DNA from: Mimachlamys varia
Taxonomy: Eukaryota > Mollusca > Bivalvia > Pectinida > Pectinidae
DNA: 64,000 bases
Direction of reading: 5' to 3'
NCBI GenBank assembly: GCA_947623455.1
Contig: OX392533.1
Coordinates: forward strand, 36,992,729 to 37,056,728
Part shown: positions 11,801-23,090 of the stretch, piece by piece
Layout: each line of letters starts with the position of its first letter
Numbering within the stretch: position 1 is the stretch's first letter
The notes under the pieces: generated by a model
Database searches by the model: none
What the model was told of the DNA's origin: nothing
Seen by the model: only the letters and a program-made list of their open reading frames with translations
Translations under genes and position numbers: made by a program

Positions 11801-12657
11801 ATATCTAACAATCTATTATCAATTTTGATAGCAAATATGCATCTGAAAAATGTAGCAAAAGATTAGATGTCTGTTATTTGTAAAACATTTAAAAAAAAAA
11901 AAAAATGACCATTATGGCGGCCATTTTAAAAATTATAATTTCTGTGTTTTTCTTCCACTTCACGAACGGCCAAAAGTTCATGATTTTTGTGCTTGATTTA
12001 TCATTTAAAATCGTCAGTGTGTCGCCATTTTTCATAATAGCAAGTTCATTTTTGCTGTACAACTTCTTTATGTTCATTATAAAGAAAAAAAATCCGATAG
12101 AGGGAAAAAACAACATGCAAGTAATTTAAATGTGTTTTCTTCTTCATAACACCTTGGTCATATTAGTTGCCTAGACAGTAACTGGGGGATAATAAAAAAA
12201 AAATTAAAAAAAAGATTGGCGATAATAACAAATAAATAAATGATTGGACCCAGAAGCTACGGACCCCACAGTTACCTTGCAAGCAACGTGCTGAAAACTG
12301 AAAATTACCAGCTTTCAAAAAATTGCAAAACAGTATTCGAAAAATTGAATGTCTTTGTGATATCATTACTTTCCCATCAGAATCAAATTGTCAATTTAAA
12401 AGGTAGTATAGTTAATTCATTATGGAATATCGGGGTGAATGTCGTTGAGTGACAATATTTTTATTTTTTTTTGTATTTTATTTTACAGAGATGATAACGT
12501 AATCGACAATGTGATTCCAATGAAGAACAGCCGTCCTATCCGAAACCCATCCCCGGAGTCCCGGGACCAGCTGCTTCCCAGTATCTGCCCTGCCAACAGG
12601 AGCCGTCGATCCCCTCTCGTCAAACGCGGAAGAGTTATCGCCCCTATGTGTGGATGA
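8836..12657 (+). CDS. Modular basic proline-rich protein, gene copy I (8 exons, intact)
   Basis: Coding exons: 8836-8884, 9122-9442, 9593-9656, 9936-10108, 10475-10541, 10729-10901, 11620-11662 and 12489-12657. They total 1059 nt, encoding 352 residues and TGA. Phases run 1,1,2,1,2,1,2, so exons 3, 5 and 7 (phase 1 to 2) and exons 4, 6 and 8 (phase 2 in) form three interchangeable pairs. The modules at residues about 145-202 and 225-282 share PGPREQLAPSPFPVNKNKLA and DPRKNAVPKSAR; a shorter third lies at about 297-335 and ends in a basic RRSPLVKRGR stretch. Exon 7 encodes CMLTQMYGY. Function and partners are unknown. The composition suggests a largely disordered, basic intracellular protein. 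Upstream in-frame codons exist, but only the MEASNIKKALRTHRME start is conserved among copies. Confidence 0.78.
11024..11220. mobile_element. hAT-like foldback MITE (GGGGCTAGGCACGG family) in copy I
   Basis: The inverted termini read CATAGGGGCTAGGCACGGGC and the inverse ending TAGCCCCTGTG. The interior also folds on itself (TATATAGTAGT region). It sits in the exon 6-7 intron at the same site as in copy II, so it was present before these two copies separated. Confidence 0.75.
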
Positions 12658-12978
12658 AGTCACGATCATCTGAAATCTAAAAGATAATACTGCAATTATT
12701 TTTAGTTATTAACATCTGAATAATTTGTTTTATATTAAATTAACATCAGAGTGATGCTGCTAACAGCTGCATTGTTTTATTTATTCCTATGAAATTGATT
12801 GAAAAAACGGACTCTTGTTGAAATCATGATTTGAACATGTACAGTGCTGGACAATTTATAAGTAATCATGGTCGTAATGGAGAAGGTATGGGAGCTCGAG
12901 TTGTTGTTAATTGATTGTTATGACTACTTACATATATTTACAATATATATTTTATATAGTGAAACGTTAAAAGTTGTG

Positions 12979-12984
12979 AATAAA
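12979..12984 (+). promoter_or_regulatory. Possible polyadenylation signal AATAAA of copy I
   Basis: AATAAA lies about 320 bp after the stop codon. It recurs at the matching place after copies II (25962) and III (33044). Confidence 0.45.
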
Positions 12985-13212
12985 ATATTCCAAATTTTAC
13001 ATCACAGCGTTTCGTTTTCTATTTTATTTCTACACTAACCAAACATTTTGATATGTCGTTTGAAAAAAAAAGTTTCGGGAATGGAATACGAACTCGATAT
13101 CTGAATAAAACAAATGTAGTTTTATCTTATGTGGACATACAACGTCATGAAAGGTTTATTTCATTCACAGCAGACATTTTGAAAAAAAAAAAGAATTACG
13201 CAAAAAATTCAC

Positions 13213-15240
13213 GATAGACGTACAAACAGAAATACAACAGACGAACACACAGAAACACAACAGATTGCACACAGAAATACAACAGACGTACACACAGATA
13301 TACAACAGACGTACATACAGAAACACAACAGATGTACACACAGCAATACAACAAAAGTACATACAGAAATACATCAGACATACACACAGAAAAACAACAG
13401 ACGTACATGCAGAAAGACAACAGAAGTGCACACAGAAAACAACAGACGCACATTCACAAATACAACACACGTACACACAGCAATACAACAACCGTACACA
13501 CAGAAATACAACAAACGTACACACAGAAATAAAACACATGTTCAAAAAGAAACACAACAGACGTACACATAAACACAACACACGTACACACAGAAAACAA
13601 CAGTCGTACAAACAAAAACACAATAGACGTACACACAGCAATACAACAGACCTACATACAGAAACACAACAGACGTACACACAAAAATACAACAGACGTA
13701 CACACAGCAACACAACAGACGTGCACACAGCAAACAACAGATGTACAAACACAAATACAACAAACGTACACACAGAAATATAACACATGTTCAAAAAGAA
13801 ATACAATAGACTTACACACAGAACTACAACAGACGTACACACAGAACGACAGCAAACGTTCAAAAAGAAAAACAGCACACGTAAACACAGAAATACAACA
13901 GACGTACACACAGAAACCGAACAGACGAACACACAGAAATACAACAGGCGTTCACAGAGCAATACAACAGACGTACACACAGAAATACAACATACCTGAA
14001 CAGAAATACAACAGAAATGCATACAGGAAACAACAGACGTACAAACAGGAATACAACAGACGTACACACAGAAACCGAACAGACGAACAAACAAAAATAC
14101 AAGAGACGTACATACAGAAAAAAACAGACATGCACACAGCAATACAACAAAAGTACATACAGAAAAAAAGGCATACAATCAGCAATACAACAGGCGTGCA
14201 CACAGCAAACAACAAACGTACATATAGCAATACAGCAGACGTACATGCAGAAATACAACACACGTGCATACAGCATTACAACAGACGTACACACAGAAAA
14301 CAAAAGACGTACAAACAAAAACACAATAGATGTACACACAGCAATACAGCAAAAGTATATACCGAAATACATCAGACATACACACATCAATACAACAAAC
14401 GTACATACAGAAATATAACACATGTTCAAAAAGAAATACAACAAACGTACACACAGAAATACAACAGACGTACACACAGAAATACAACAGACGTACACAC
14501 AAAACTACAACAAACGTTCAAAAAGAAAAACAACAAACGTACACACAGAATTACAACAGACGCACACACAAAACTACAACAGACGTACACACAAAACTAC
14601 AACAAACGTTCAAAAAGAAAAACAAGACACGTACACACAGAAACCGAACAGACCTACAAACAGAAATACAACAGACGTACACACAGCAATACAACAGACG
14701 TACACACAGAAATACAACATACCTTCGCACAGAAATACAACAGACGTACATACAGAAAACAACAGACGTACATACAGAAACACAACAGACGTACACACAG
14801 AAACACAACAGACGTACAAACAGAAACACAACAGACGTACATACAGAAAACAACAAACGTTCAAAAAGAAAAACAACACACGTACACACAGAAACCGAAC
14901 AGACGTACAAACAGAAATACAACAGACGTACATACAGAAAACAACAGACGTACAAACAGAAATACAACAGACGTACCTACAGAAATACAACAGACGTACA
15001 TACAGAAACACAACAGACGTACATACAGAAAACAACAGACGTACAAACAGAAATACAACAGACGTACATACAGAAACACAACAGACGTACATACAGAAAA
15101 CAACAGACGTACAAACAGAAAAACAACAGACGTACAAACAGAAATACAACAGACGTACATACAGAAAACAACAGACGTACAAACAGAAATACAACAGACG
15201 TACCTACAGAAATACAACAGACGTACATACAGAAACACAA
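13213..15240. repeat. Large 22-23 bp minisatellite array after copy I
   Basis: Roughly 90 units resemble AACAGACGTACACACAGAAA plus TAC, with variants (GTACATACAG, GTACAAACAG, and CGTTCAAAAAGAAAAAC blocks). The unit has no stop codon in most frames and 23 is not a multiple of 3, so long open frames arise on both strands (up to 378 codons at 14130-15266, plus strand) with a 23-residue period. I regard these frames as by-products. A matching array with the same block order follows copy II, so the array was duplicated with the gene. Confidence 0.85.
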
Positions 15241-16340
15241 TCTTCGAAGGAAAAATTACGTTTTGACGTCAAATGGTGCCATTATTTTGGATTTGTTTGA
15301 ATGATCATTGTCTGGCCTAAAATTATACAAATCATTAATGCTAAAATAGAATACGATATATTTTAGTTCCATGATTATGCAGGTCATTTACTAGTCAGCA
15401 AGTACATTGTAATAACATCTTTTGTTGCCTTCATACCATCAACATGTATCTATTGGTCGTTATTTCATTACTGGCATTTTAATAAATAAATGCTCATTTT
15501 CGACTAGACATGTATTGTGTTATTATTTGGCAAAAAACAGAGCAGAGTAAATCCTGTGTGTTATCATGTGTGTATTTAGGTTGTCGGCATGCTAAACACG
15601 AAGGTATAAACCCATCTTTGAAATACATACGTCTCTGTTATTATCAGCACTTCATGTGTAATCTTCCACTTATCTTGATAATAGAGCCAAAATTACTATT
15701 TGGAAGTAACCTCTTTAGCATTGAATACGCCTTTATATGCTGTTTGAACAGAAAAAAAGAAATTGATTAAGAAAAAGGGAGAAACTAGAAAGATGTAGGA
15801 AGGAAAGAACAAGCGTCTTAAAATTATGTCTTTTTATTTTGAGTTAAACATATTTTATTTGTATAAAATATATACAATGGGGTTGGGGTTTACTTACTTA
15901 TATGAAGCCATTTCCCAGTAAAAGTTAACAATATATACATACATTTACAAAATGACATTTGACAATATATATACATATTTACAGGATGACATGGTTATTT
16001 AAGAGAGAGAGGGGGATGAGATAGAGAGAGAAAAAGAGGGAGAGAGAGATTTTCTTTGATATAATTTTTACACATTATCGGTAATCGTTTCCGACACCGA
16101 CAGCAGAAGTTGGTATACTAGTCACTATTCTAAACGTTCTTCTTGTACTAATGTTCACCACGTCTTAATTTAGTGTGTCTTCCGTAATAAACAATACATG
16201 TGTTAATTCAAATAGTTCTTAAGGCCTTTGAAATGTCCGTATACTCACTCCAGTATCACTTGGCGAGTATTTCCATGTTTTATTACTTAAAATCATTAAA
16301 AATGACAACATATTACACAGTAATTACATGTTATGGCTAT
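15241..16340. other. Spacer between array I and copy II; no gene
   Basis: It is almost identical to 28021-29120. It contains a GA-rich microsatellite at about 16001-16050 and short chance open frames that are the same in both copies. The identity places it within the duplicated unit (gene, array, spacer). Confidence 0.6.
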
Positions 16341-16387
16341 ATCCGGATTTCATTCCGAGCAGCTTTTTGGAATCGCCATCGTTTTAG

Positions 16388-16464
16388 CCAATCAACAACA
16401 GTTTCCCGGTCATGTGATTACTCAGCCAATCAAGAGAGCGTATTATCAATTGTTCGCTCACGTG
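16388..16464 (+). promoter_or_regulatory. Shared promoter block of copy II
   Basis: CCAAT boxes are at 16388-16392 and 16426-16430, and CACGTG at 16459-16464, above the ATG at 16544. The elements appear intact although the gene body is broken. Confidence 0.55.
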
Positions 16465-18799
16465 AGTTTTAGCGGCGGTAGCTACGAAACGACGACATTT
16501 GTAGCAGCTGTCAGAATATTCTCTCAGCAATTTTTGATCGAAAATGGAAGCATCAAACATCAAGAAGGCGTTACGCACGTACAGAGTGGAAAGTAAGTGT
16601 ATAAGTGACACAGAATTTGATATATCACATGACTGACATTCATTATTTTGTGAATATACCCAAATATGTAAACCGAAACTGGATAGTTTCATTGCTCGAT
16701 GTCATTGCATGTTTTTTGACATAAGCATACCATGTTACAGATAATTATTTAGAAGCCTAATTAATATTTAAAGTTTACAAACATAGATGTTTCTAATGCA
16801 TTCGACAACCTGTATCATATTTCATTATTCTTTCAAGGTGTCAAATATAAAATCGATTTCACCGACATCAGTACGTTTGACATCGTTCCCACTCCCCCAA
16901 AGGGGCCGAAACCTGAAGCAGTCAGGCCACAAAGACGTCACAAAAGCCACGCCCACAAAATAAACACACACGAGGCAAAATATGGATGTTCTCAAGACTC
17001 TGAGACATATAAGACACAGCATGGTGCTGGAGAAGGTTCCGGTGATTTCCTCAAGACCGTTGACCCAGCATATCCCTGGTATTGCCCTACTCCCAGAACT
17101 GGAGACTCATCTCTCGACAGGGAGGGAAAGACTATTCATAAACAGGAGGCCACTTGCAATGGTAAATATTTATTGTTAACATATGTGTTTGCCATACGAA
17201 ATTGTAAATACGTTTTAGCCAAAATTTGTTATAAATATTTCAAAATTTAAAAGGATTTTCTACTTTTTTCATTGATTTCTTTCTTTCTTTGTTTCTTTTT
17301 ATTCAAGTTCTAGAAGCAACATCCAATGACAAGTCGACAAACTCTCTTCGCAAACAAAAACAACCAGTAAATGACAAGTATGTATTTGTTTTAGTAGTTT
17401 TTTTTTTTATATAATTTGAAAAGGAATGTGTTTGTGTGTTTGCGTGTTGATTTGGGGGGGGGGGGGGGGGGGGGTTAGTGTCATCGATCGTTACAATTAA
17501 TACAGTTTGTTTTGCTTTTCTACCAAATATGTTATTTTTAGAAATAATTCTGACTTACATGAGAGTGAATGAATATCAGTTAGTGCTGAGGAAGTGGTAG
17601 GAAGTGTGAACAGAAACAATTTTGGTCTAGTTATTCCGTACTTTACATGTACAAAAAATAAGTGTACAAACGTCTGTTCTATTTCTAGTCCTATAAGGTA
17701 CCAATCCCCTGGACCCAGAGAACAACTGGCGCCAAGTCCCTTTCCAGTAAACAAGAACAAACTGGCCCCTGTGGTGGACCCTAGGAAGAATGCTGTACCA
17801 AAATCTGCTCGTGCTGGCCCACGTCCGGTCAAGGCCAAACACATTACTGTTCACAAAGAAAGTAAGTCAGTGTCAATTTATTTCATATTTTTTTAAATAA
17901 ATAATTTCTCTTTCTTTTGACATTTAACTTGCTTCCATTCCTTGTTTTATGTACATACCGTATCTAATGTTATCTTTCATTATTTTTTCCGATCGGAATT
18001 TAGACAATTTTGAGAAAAAAGCCTTAACCTTTTGAGTATGATTAGTTTATTAAGCATTTTAGACCAAACGGGCCCTAATATTCGACCTAAAACATCGAAA
18101 ATAAAGACTCCCTTGATAATTAATGTTTTTTTTATTAGTTATAGGAGTTTTGTTTTTTTTTGTTTGTTTGTTTTGTTTACTTTTTGTTCTGTTTATTTAT
18201 GCATGAGTTTGTATTTTGTTTGATTTTTTTTATAAGATGTAAAGACCAAGGTTACAGATCAGCCAACAAAATTGTCTTTGCCTGAAGCTGTTTACAACCC
18301 AAAGTATGTAGTTTCAGGTTTATTATGTATTTTACGTAAACTAAAATAATCATAACAACTATAGTAATTACCAATAATGATGATAAAATTAGTGGCTTTA
18401 TGATATATATGGTCAGTGAAAAATAATAATTCTTCGATGTTTTCTGGACCATATCCGAAAAAAATATTGTAAATGATGAATAGCACATTTAGGTTCTATT
18501 TCAGTCCAATAAGGTACCCAGCCCCTGGACCCAGAGAACAACTGGCACCAAGTCCCTTTCAAGTCAACAAGAACATACTGGCCCCTGTGGTGGACCCTAG
18601 GAAGAATGCTGTACCAAAATCTGCTCGTGCTGGCCCACGTCCGGTCAAGGCCCTTCATATGCCTGTCTACTATGAAAGTAAGACGCTACTTTTCAGATTT
18701 GATATATGCAGTTACTTTTGACGTACACGCAATTTAATCCAAGTTGCAAAGAGAGTGATTCGCACAGGGGCCGGACGCATTTATTATTCATATATGTTG

Positions 18800-18995
18800 C
18801 ACAGGGGCTAGGCACGGACCTATGTCACTATGAAATGCTTGTCAGATAATTTTTATACCTTTCTCGAATATAACCCCTCCCACTACTATATATCTGTGAC
18901 AGATATATAGTAGTTTAAGGGGCTATAATTGAGAAAGGTAAAAAAAAAATTGACAATCATTTCATAGTGACATAGGTCCGTGCCTAGCCCCTGTG
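18800..18995. mobile_element. hAT-like foldback MITE in copy II
   Basis: The termini are CACAGGGGCTAGGCACGGAC and its inverse. It is flanked by ATATGTTG on the left and ATATATTG on the right, a near-perfect 8-bp target duplication. It occupies the same site as in copy I. Confidence 0.8.
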
Positions 18996-19426
18996 ATATA
19001 TTGTACACGTATACGGTTAATCTATAAATCAACCGGGAACCGTCGGCACTGTCCGTAAAAGAGAATCTCATTTACGGAAAGTGCCGGAGACACTCATTTA
19101 CGGAAAGTGTCGACGATATCTGATTGACTGTAAAACTGGTGGGACAAAGTGATCGCGAAAATTTGCTGACCTCAATAAAAATGCAACATTAATTAGTTTT
19201 AGGGGTTAAGTTCAGCTTTGTAGAGTATAGAGTATTCGTTACCTCTGACCACGTACGGCATCTTAGTTTGGAACCAAATTTAGCTGTAACATGTGGTTGG
19301 AATGCTGTTGAGTCGAGAGCACGTTAAATTTTAAGTTGTTATTTCGCTTTGTGATTTTTCATCTCGTAATGGGATTTTTTTTTTCAAACTGACATTTAAC
19401 TAAAGTTTAACTTTAATTACAGATAC

Positions 19427-19461
19427 AAATCAAATCAAATCAAATCAAATCAAATCAAATC
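19427..19461. repeat. Pentamer tail of the LINE
   Basis: Seven AAATC units on the plus strand form the 3' end of the minus-strand element. Short-repeat tails rather than poly(A) occur in several APE-type LINE clades. Confidence 0.85.
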
Positions 19462-19619
19462 TTTTTATTCCTCTGATGCGAGATAACAAAATAAAGTGAA
19501 AAATGGACATGGTTTTCGACTATAATTACTACATCATCATTATAATTGGTCACAATTCAGGACTGTCTTTGACTGTCTCTCTCATACTAGAGACAGTTTA
19601 TTACACACATGTTAACAGT

Positions 19620-22600
19620 TCATCTGTAGAATGAGATGGCAGCCTTCTTTAAATATTCAGTGCCATCTTGAATAAAATCAACATAATGGTCATAAGTTGA
19701 AAAGTGTAACAGGTAAGCTTCACATCGTTTGCCTAATAGTAATCTCAGAAAATGTTCATGGGAGATACTGTCCAAGTATGTACAGACATCCGTTCCATAT
19801 GTCTCGATAACGTTGGTCATGAAAGCTATCCGAATGTCAAGAGTGGCACTACATTTTGTCACAAAATGTAATATAGGGTCTATATAGTACTCGTTACATA
19901 TGTTACAGAGACACTCGTTCCATGTGGGTACTGTAGTTAACATTTTTGTAACATACCTGGTGGATTTACAAGGTATTGTCCATAGCAAGTATGGGGCACG
20001 GTAAGTATCATGAATATCCCGGTATCTTAAAAAGTCAGAATTTGTATCGAGTCTTTCTTTCAATAAAACATGCTCCTTATTGCCGATTGAAGTTTTGATT
20101 ATTCTCTTCCAGGACTGTTTCGACGGAAATTGCACATATCGTAAATAGTTCAAGAGATAAATTTGTAAACCATACTTCGACAGTATTTTCCAGATGTCCG
20201 GAATGAAACCCAGCTGGTACTTTGCCTGTTTTTCTATGAACTGGTAAAGTCGTGCTAAGAAAATTTGCTTCGATAGCATGTGTGGCGGGAGATCGATGAT
20301 GGTATGAAGGAATAAAAGTTTCTTTTTGTCGATTTCCGTGCCAATTCGTTGGAGTCCGAGCATTGTTTCGGCGATATCTGAACGGGTAATTTTTCGAAAG
20401 CACTGTATTCTCTTTGCTAGTCCGTGTTGGAAAACATTCAAAACTTTCGTGTCATTTTGTGTAGGATTACTCCAGAATTGTGAGCCGTACAAAACACTAG
20501 GTAATATGACCTTCCGATATAATGATGTCGTTAAAAGTGGGTCTGTTGTTCGACAATCCTTTCCAAACCTTGTTATTAAGTTGAATGATTTCCGTCCTTT
20601 TTCACAGCCATTTGCAACAGCATCTCCAACTTTCAAATCGTTCCTGATAATCATTCCAACATGCTTGTACGAATTCATAACGGCCAGTTTATTAGAATTT
20701 ATTGTCCATTTGTAGTTCCAAAAGGAATTTCTACTTTTACCAAAGATCATAACGGCACTTTTGGTCGCGTTATATTCAAATCTCCATTTGTCCGCATAGT
20801 TTGAACATATGTCTAATAGTTTTTGAAGTGCATTGGGATTTGTGGCTATCAAGGACAAATCATCCGCAAGGGCGGGGTTGCCACAGTTTAGCTCGCATAT
20901 CTTGGTACCATTCTGTGATAATTCAAGTTCCTTCAGTAAGTCGTTTATATAGACGAGGTATAAAAATGTTGAGACGACTCCCCCCTGTCGTATTCCAGAT
21001 CTGACCGGAAGCCAGCGGGAGCGAATTCCGTGTGTAATAACAGCGCTTGATATACCGTTATATGACTCACATATCATGTTATATATGTGTCCTCGAATAC
21101 CAAAATCCCATATTTTGTGGACGAGTCCTTTATGCCAGACGGTGTCGAACGCTTTTCGAGTATCTAGAAAGGCGGCGAAGACATTATTGTTTTTCTCAAT
21201 ATTGTAATAAATACACTCTCTGAGGTTAAATGCTACCGTTTCACAGCTCAGTTGTTTCTGGAAGCCTTGTTGCTGAACACAGAGTTTAGTGTCCGTTATT
21301 TTCAGCCATTGTTGTATTCGTTCATTGATAACTTTTTCCATTACTTTATATAACGAAGGAAGCAGGGAAATGGGGCGATAGTTGTCCGGGTTATTCTTAG
21401 GTTTTTGTCCGCCTTTGTAGATTGGTATTATTAATCCGCATTTCCATGTTTTCGGTATGAAATGTAGTTCTCGTATGGCATTAAACAACCTAAGTACGCT
21501 CAATATTAATGTGCGTCCTCCATATCGCAAATGCTCGTTGCAGACGTTATCTACTCCCGGTGCTTTGTTTAGCTTTGTGTCTCTAATGGCGGCATTTATT
21601 TCGTTGAAGGTAAACTTCGCGTTAAGAATATCCAGTGCTTCCGAATTTCTTGCCTTTTGTGATATCAGTGTAGGGTTGTCGTTGTTTACATCATTGTAGA
21701 TCCTTTGGAAATAATCCGCAAAGGCATTCGATATTTTCTCAGGCTTAGTATAAGAAATATTGTCATGTACAATTTCACGACCTTGATCCAATTTGGGACA
21801 TTTCCTAGCTCGGATTATTTTCCAGAACAGCCTGATATCGCATTCCGCTGTTTTTTCTAACTCAAGTTCACATTCTTTCATATACTGTTCGTAGGCACTA
21901 CAATGAATATTTCTGAAACATTTTTTGGCCTCTTTGTATTCCCGGTATGATTTATATTGTCCGCCTCGTGGTTGTCCTTCATTTTTCCATATTTTTCTTT
22001 TGTTCAGTGCTTCTTTGTGCGCATGTTTCACATTGGCTGTCCAGTATGGTTTTAAGTGCGGATTTCGCTTCATTGTTGGAATTGTAGAGTTCGCTGATAA
22101 GATAATCGACAACGTAAGTATTTCCGTGTACGCGTCAACATCATATTGTGTCATTAGCGACATATCCTGTAAAGCAGCGAGTTTTTCTGAGAGCGTAAGT
22201 TGGTAGTCTATTAGGTTATTAGTGTCTGCCTTTTTCCATGCTCGGGAATCATTCGGTAATATAGGGTCACTGTGGTGTTCGTGTTTCACGGGTATGGAAA
22301 GGACACACAAGACTGGATGATGATCCGATGCAATTTCAGTTTCTTCAGTCGAAAATATTTCAATGTGCTGTAAGAATAAATCCAGGGAATTATCAATCAA
22401 TATGTAGTCCAGCATTGCTTCAGTTGGGACAAACGAATATGCATACCCTTCACATGTCTCCAAGAGATTAGTTACAGTAATACCACGGTCTTTAACGAAG
22501 TTTTTCATTCGATCAGCTTTGTGCGCTGGAACTTGGTATTTTGGTACGTCATTCAGTCTCGCATTTAAATCTCCCGCGATAATTACTCCCCCCGATAAGG

Positions 22601-23090
22601 AGTAGAAGTCGTAGATATCTCGTAATTCTTGTACTATGGAATCGTATTCGTTTAGGTCGTTATTGCTCGGCATGTATACACCAACTATAGTTAATGTACC
22701 ACAGACTTCATCATGCAACTGAATTGCAAGAACCCTATCATTGGACTCATTTTCTAGAATTTCGATTTTGTAGAATAAAGTCTTTTTGACCATAAGAACA
22801 ACTTTATGTTTGTCCGTATCATTACAAATGGTATTTGGTCTTGGTGCTACAAAATAATGAGTGTTTAAGTCATCGAGTAACTTGAGTTTGTCCGTGTCGA
22901 CATTAACTTCCGTGAGAATAAGAATGTCGCATGGGGATGTAGAATTCAGAAGATTACCGACACATACCGCCGAGGAGCCAAATCCTCTAACATTCCATGT
23001 GAGAATTGATAAGTTCATCAATAGGATAAGCAACATGCTAGTGTTGAGGTGATGTAGACTTTTGGTCATTCTATGAGGAGTTTTTGGCAT
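19620..23090 (-). CDS. LINE ORF2: endonuclease and reverse transcriptase, 1156 residues
   Basis: The protein nicks target DNA and copies the element RNA. The N-terminal APE-type endonuclease shows LTWNVRGFG, LTEVNVD, AGDLNARLND and SDHHPVL. The reverse transcriptase follows with KAPGVDNV, NYRPISLLPSLYKVMEKVI, DTRKAFDTVWH, SGIRQGGVVSTFLYLVYIND and the catalytic box ALADDLS, where the usual aromatic residue before ADD is leucine. A CX2CX9HX4C zinc-knuckle-like motif (CNIC to TKC) lies near the C-terminus. The frame is open throughout. The start is the ATG just inside the end of ORF1, so it is probably translated by reinitiation or similar coupling. Confidence 0.92.
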   Translation of the reverse strand: MPKTPHRMTKSLHHLNTSMLLILLMNLSILTWNVRGFGSSAVCVGNLLNSTSPCDILILTEVNVDTDKLKLLDDLNTHYFVAPRPNTICNDTDKHKVVLMVKKTLFYKIEILENESNDRVLAIQLHDEVCGTLTIVGVYMPSNNDLNEYDSIVQELRDIYDFYSLSGGVIIAGDLNARLNDVPKYQVPAHKADRMKNFVKDRGITVTNLLETCEGYAYSFVPTEAMLDYILIDNSLDLFLQHIEIFSTEETEIASDHHPVLCVLSIPVKHEHHSDPILPNDSRAWKKADTNNLIDYQLTLSEKLAALQDMSLMTQYDVDAYTEILTLSIILSANSTIPTMKRNPHLKPYWTANVKHAHKEALNKRKIWKNEGQPRGGQYKSYREYKEAKKCFRNIHCSAYEQYMKECELELEKTAECDIRLFWKIIRARKCPKLDQGREIVHDNISYTKPEKISNAFADYFQRIYNDVNNDNPTLISQKARNSEALDILNAKFTFNEINAAIRDTKLNKAPGVDNVCNEHLRYGGRTLILSVLRLFNAIRELHFIPKTWKCGLIIPIYKGGQKPKNNPDNYRPISLLPSLYKVMEKVINERIQQWLKITDTKLCVQQQGFQKQLSCETVAFNLRECIYYNIEKNNNVFAAFLDTRKAFDTVWHKGLVHKIWDFGIRGHIYNMICESYNGISSAVITHGIRSRWLPVRSGIRQGGVVSTFLYLVYINDLLKELELSQNGTKICELNCGNPALADDLSLIATNPNALQKLLDICSNYADKWRFEYNATKSAVMIFGKSRNSFWNYKWTINSNKLAVMNSYKHVGMIIRNDLKVGDAVANGCEKGRKSFNLITRFGKDCRTTDPLLTTSLYRKVILPSVLYGSQFWSNPTQNDTKVLNVFQHGLAKRIQCFRKITRSDIAETMLGLQRIGTEIDKKKLLFLHTIIDLPPHMLSKQIFLARLYQFIEKQAKYQLGFIPDIWKILSKYGLQIYLLNYLRYVQFPSKQSWKRIIKTSIGNKEHVLLKERLDTNSDFLRYRDIHDTYRAPYLLWTIPCKSTRYVTKMLTTVPTWNECLCNICNEYYIDPILHFVTKCSATLDIRIAFMTNVIETYGTDVCTYLDSISHEHFLRLLLGKRCEAYLLHFSTYDHYVDFIQDGTEYLKKAAISFYR

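Noticed and set aside
13213..15240. CRISPR-like regular array
   Set aside because: Units are contiguous with no unique spacers, and the surroundings are spliced animal genes.
13265..15304. Long open frames (up to 378 codons) inside the 22-23 bp arrays on both strands
   Set aside because: The unit lacks stops and its length is not a multiple of 3, so all frames stay open together. There is no start context, splice structure or domain to support a protein.
20326..20715. Plus-strand frames within the LINE
   Set aside because: They lie antisense to the intact reverse transcriptase frame and have no independent support.
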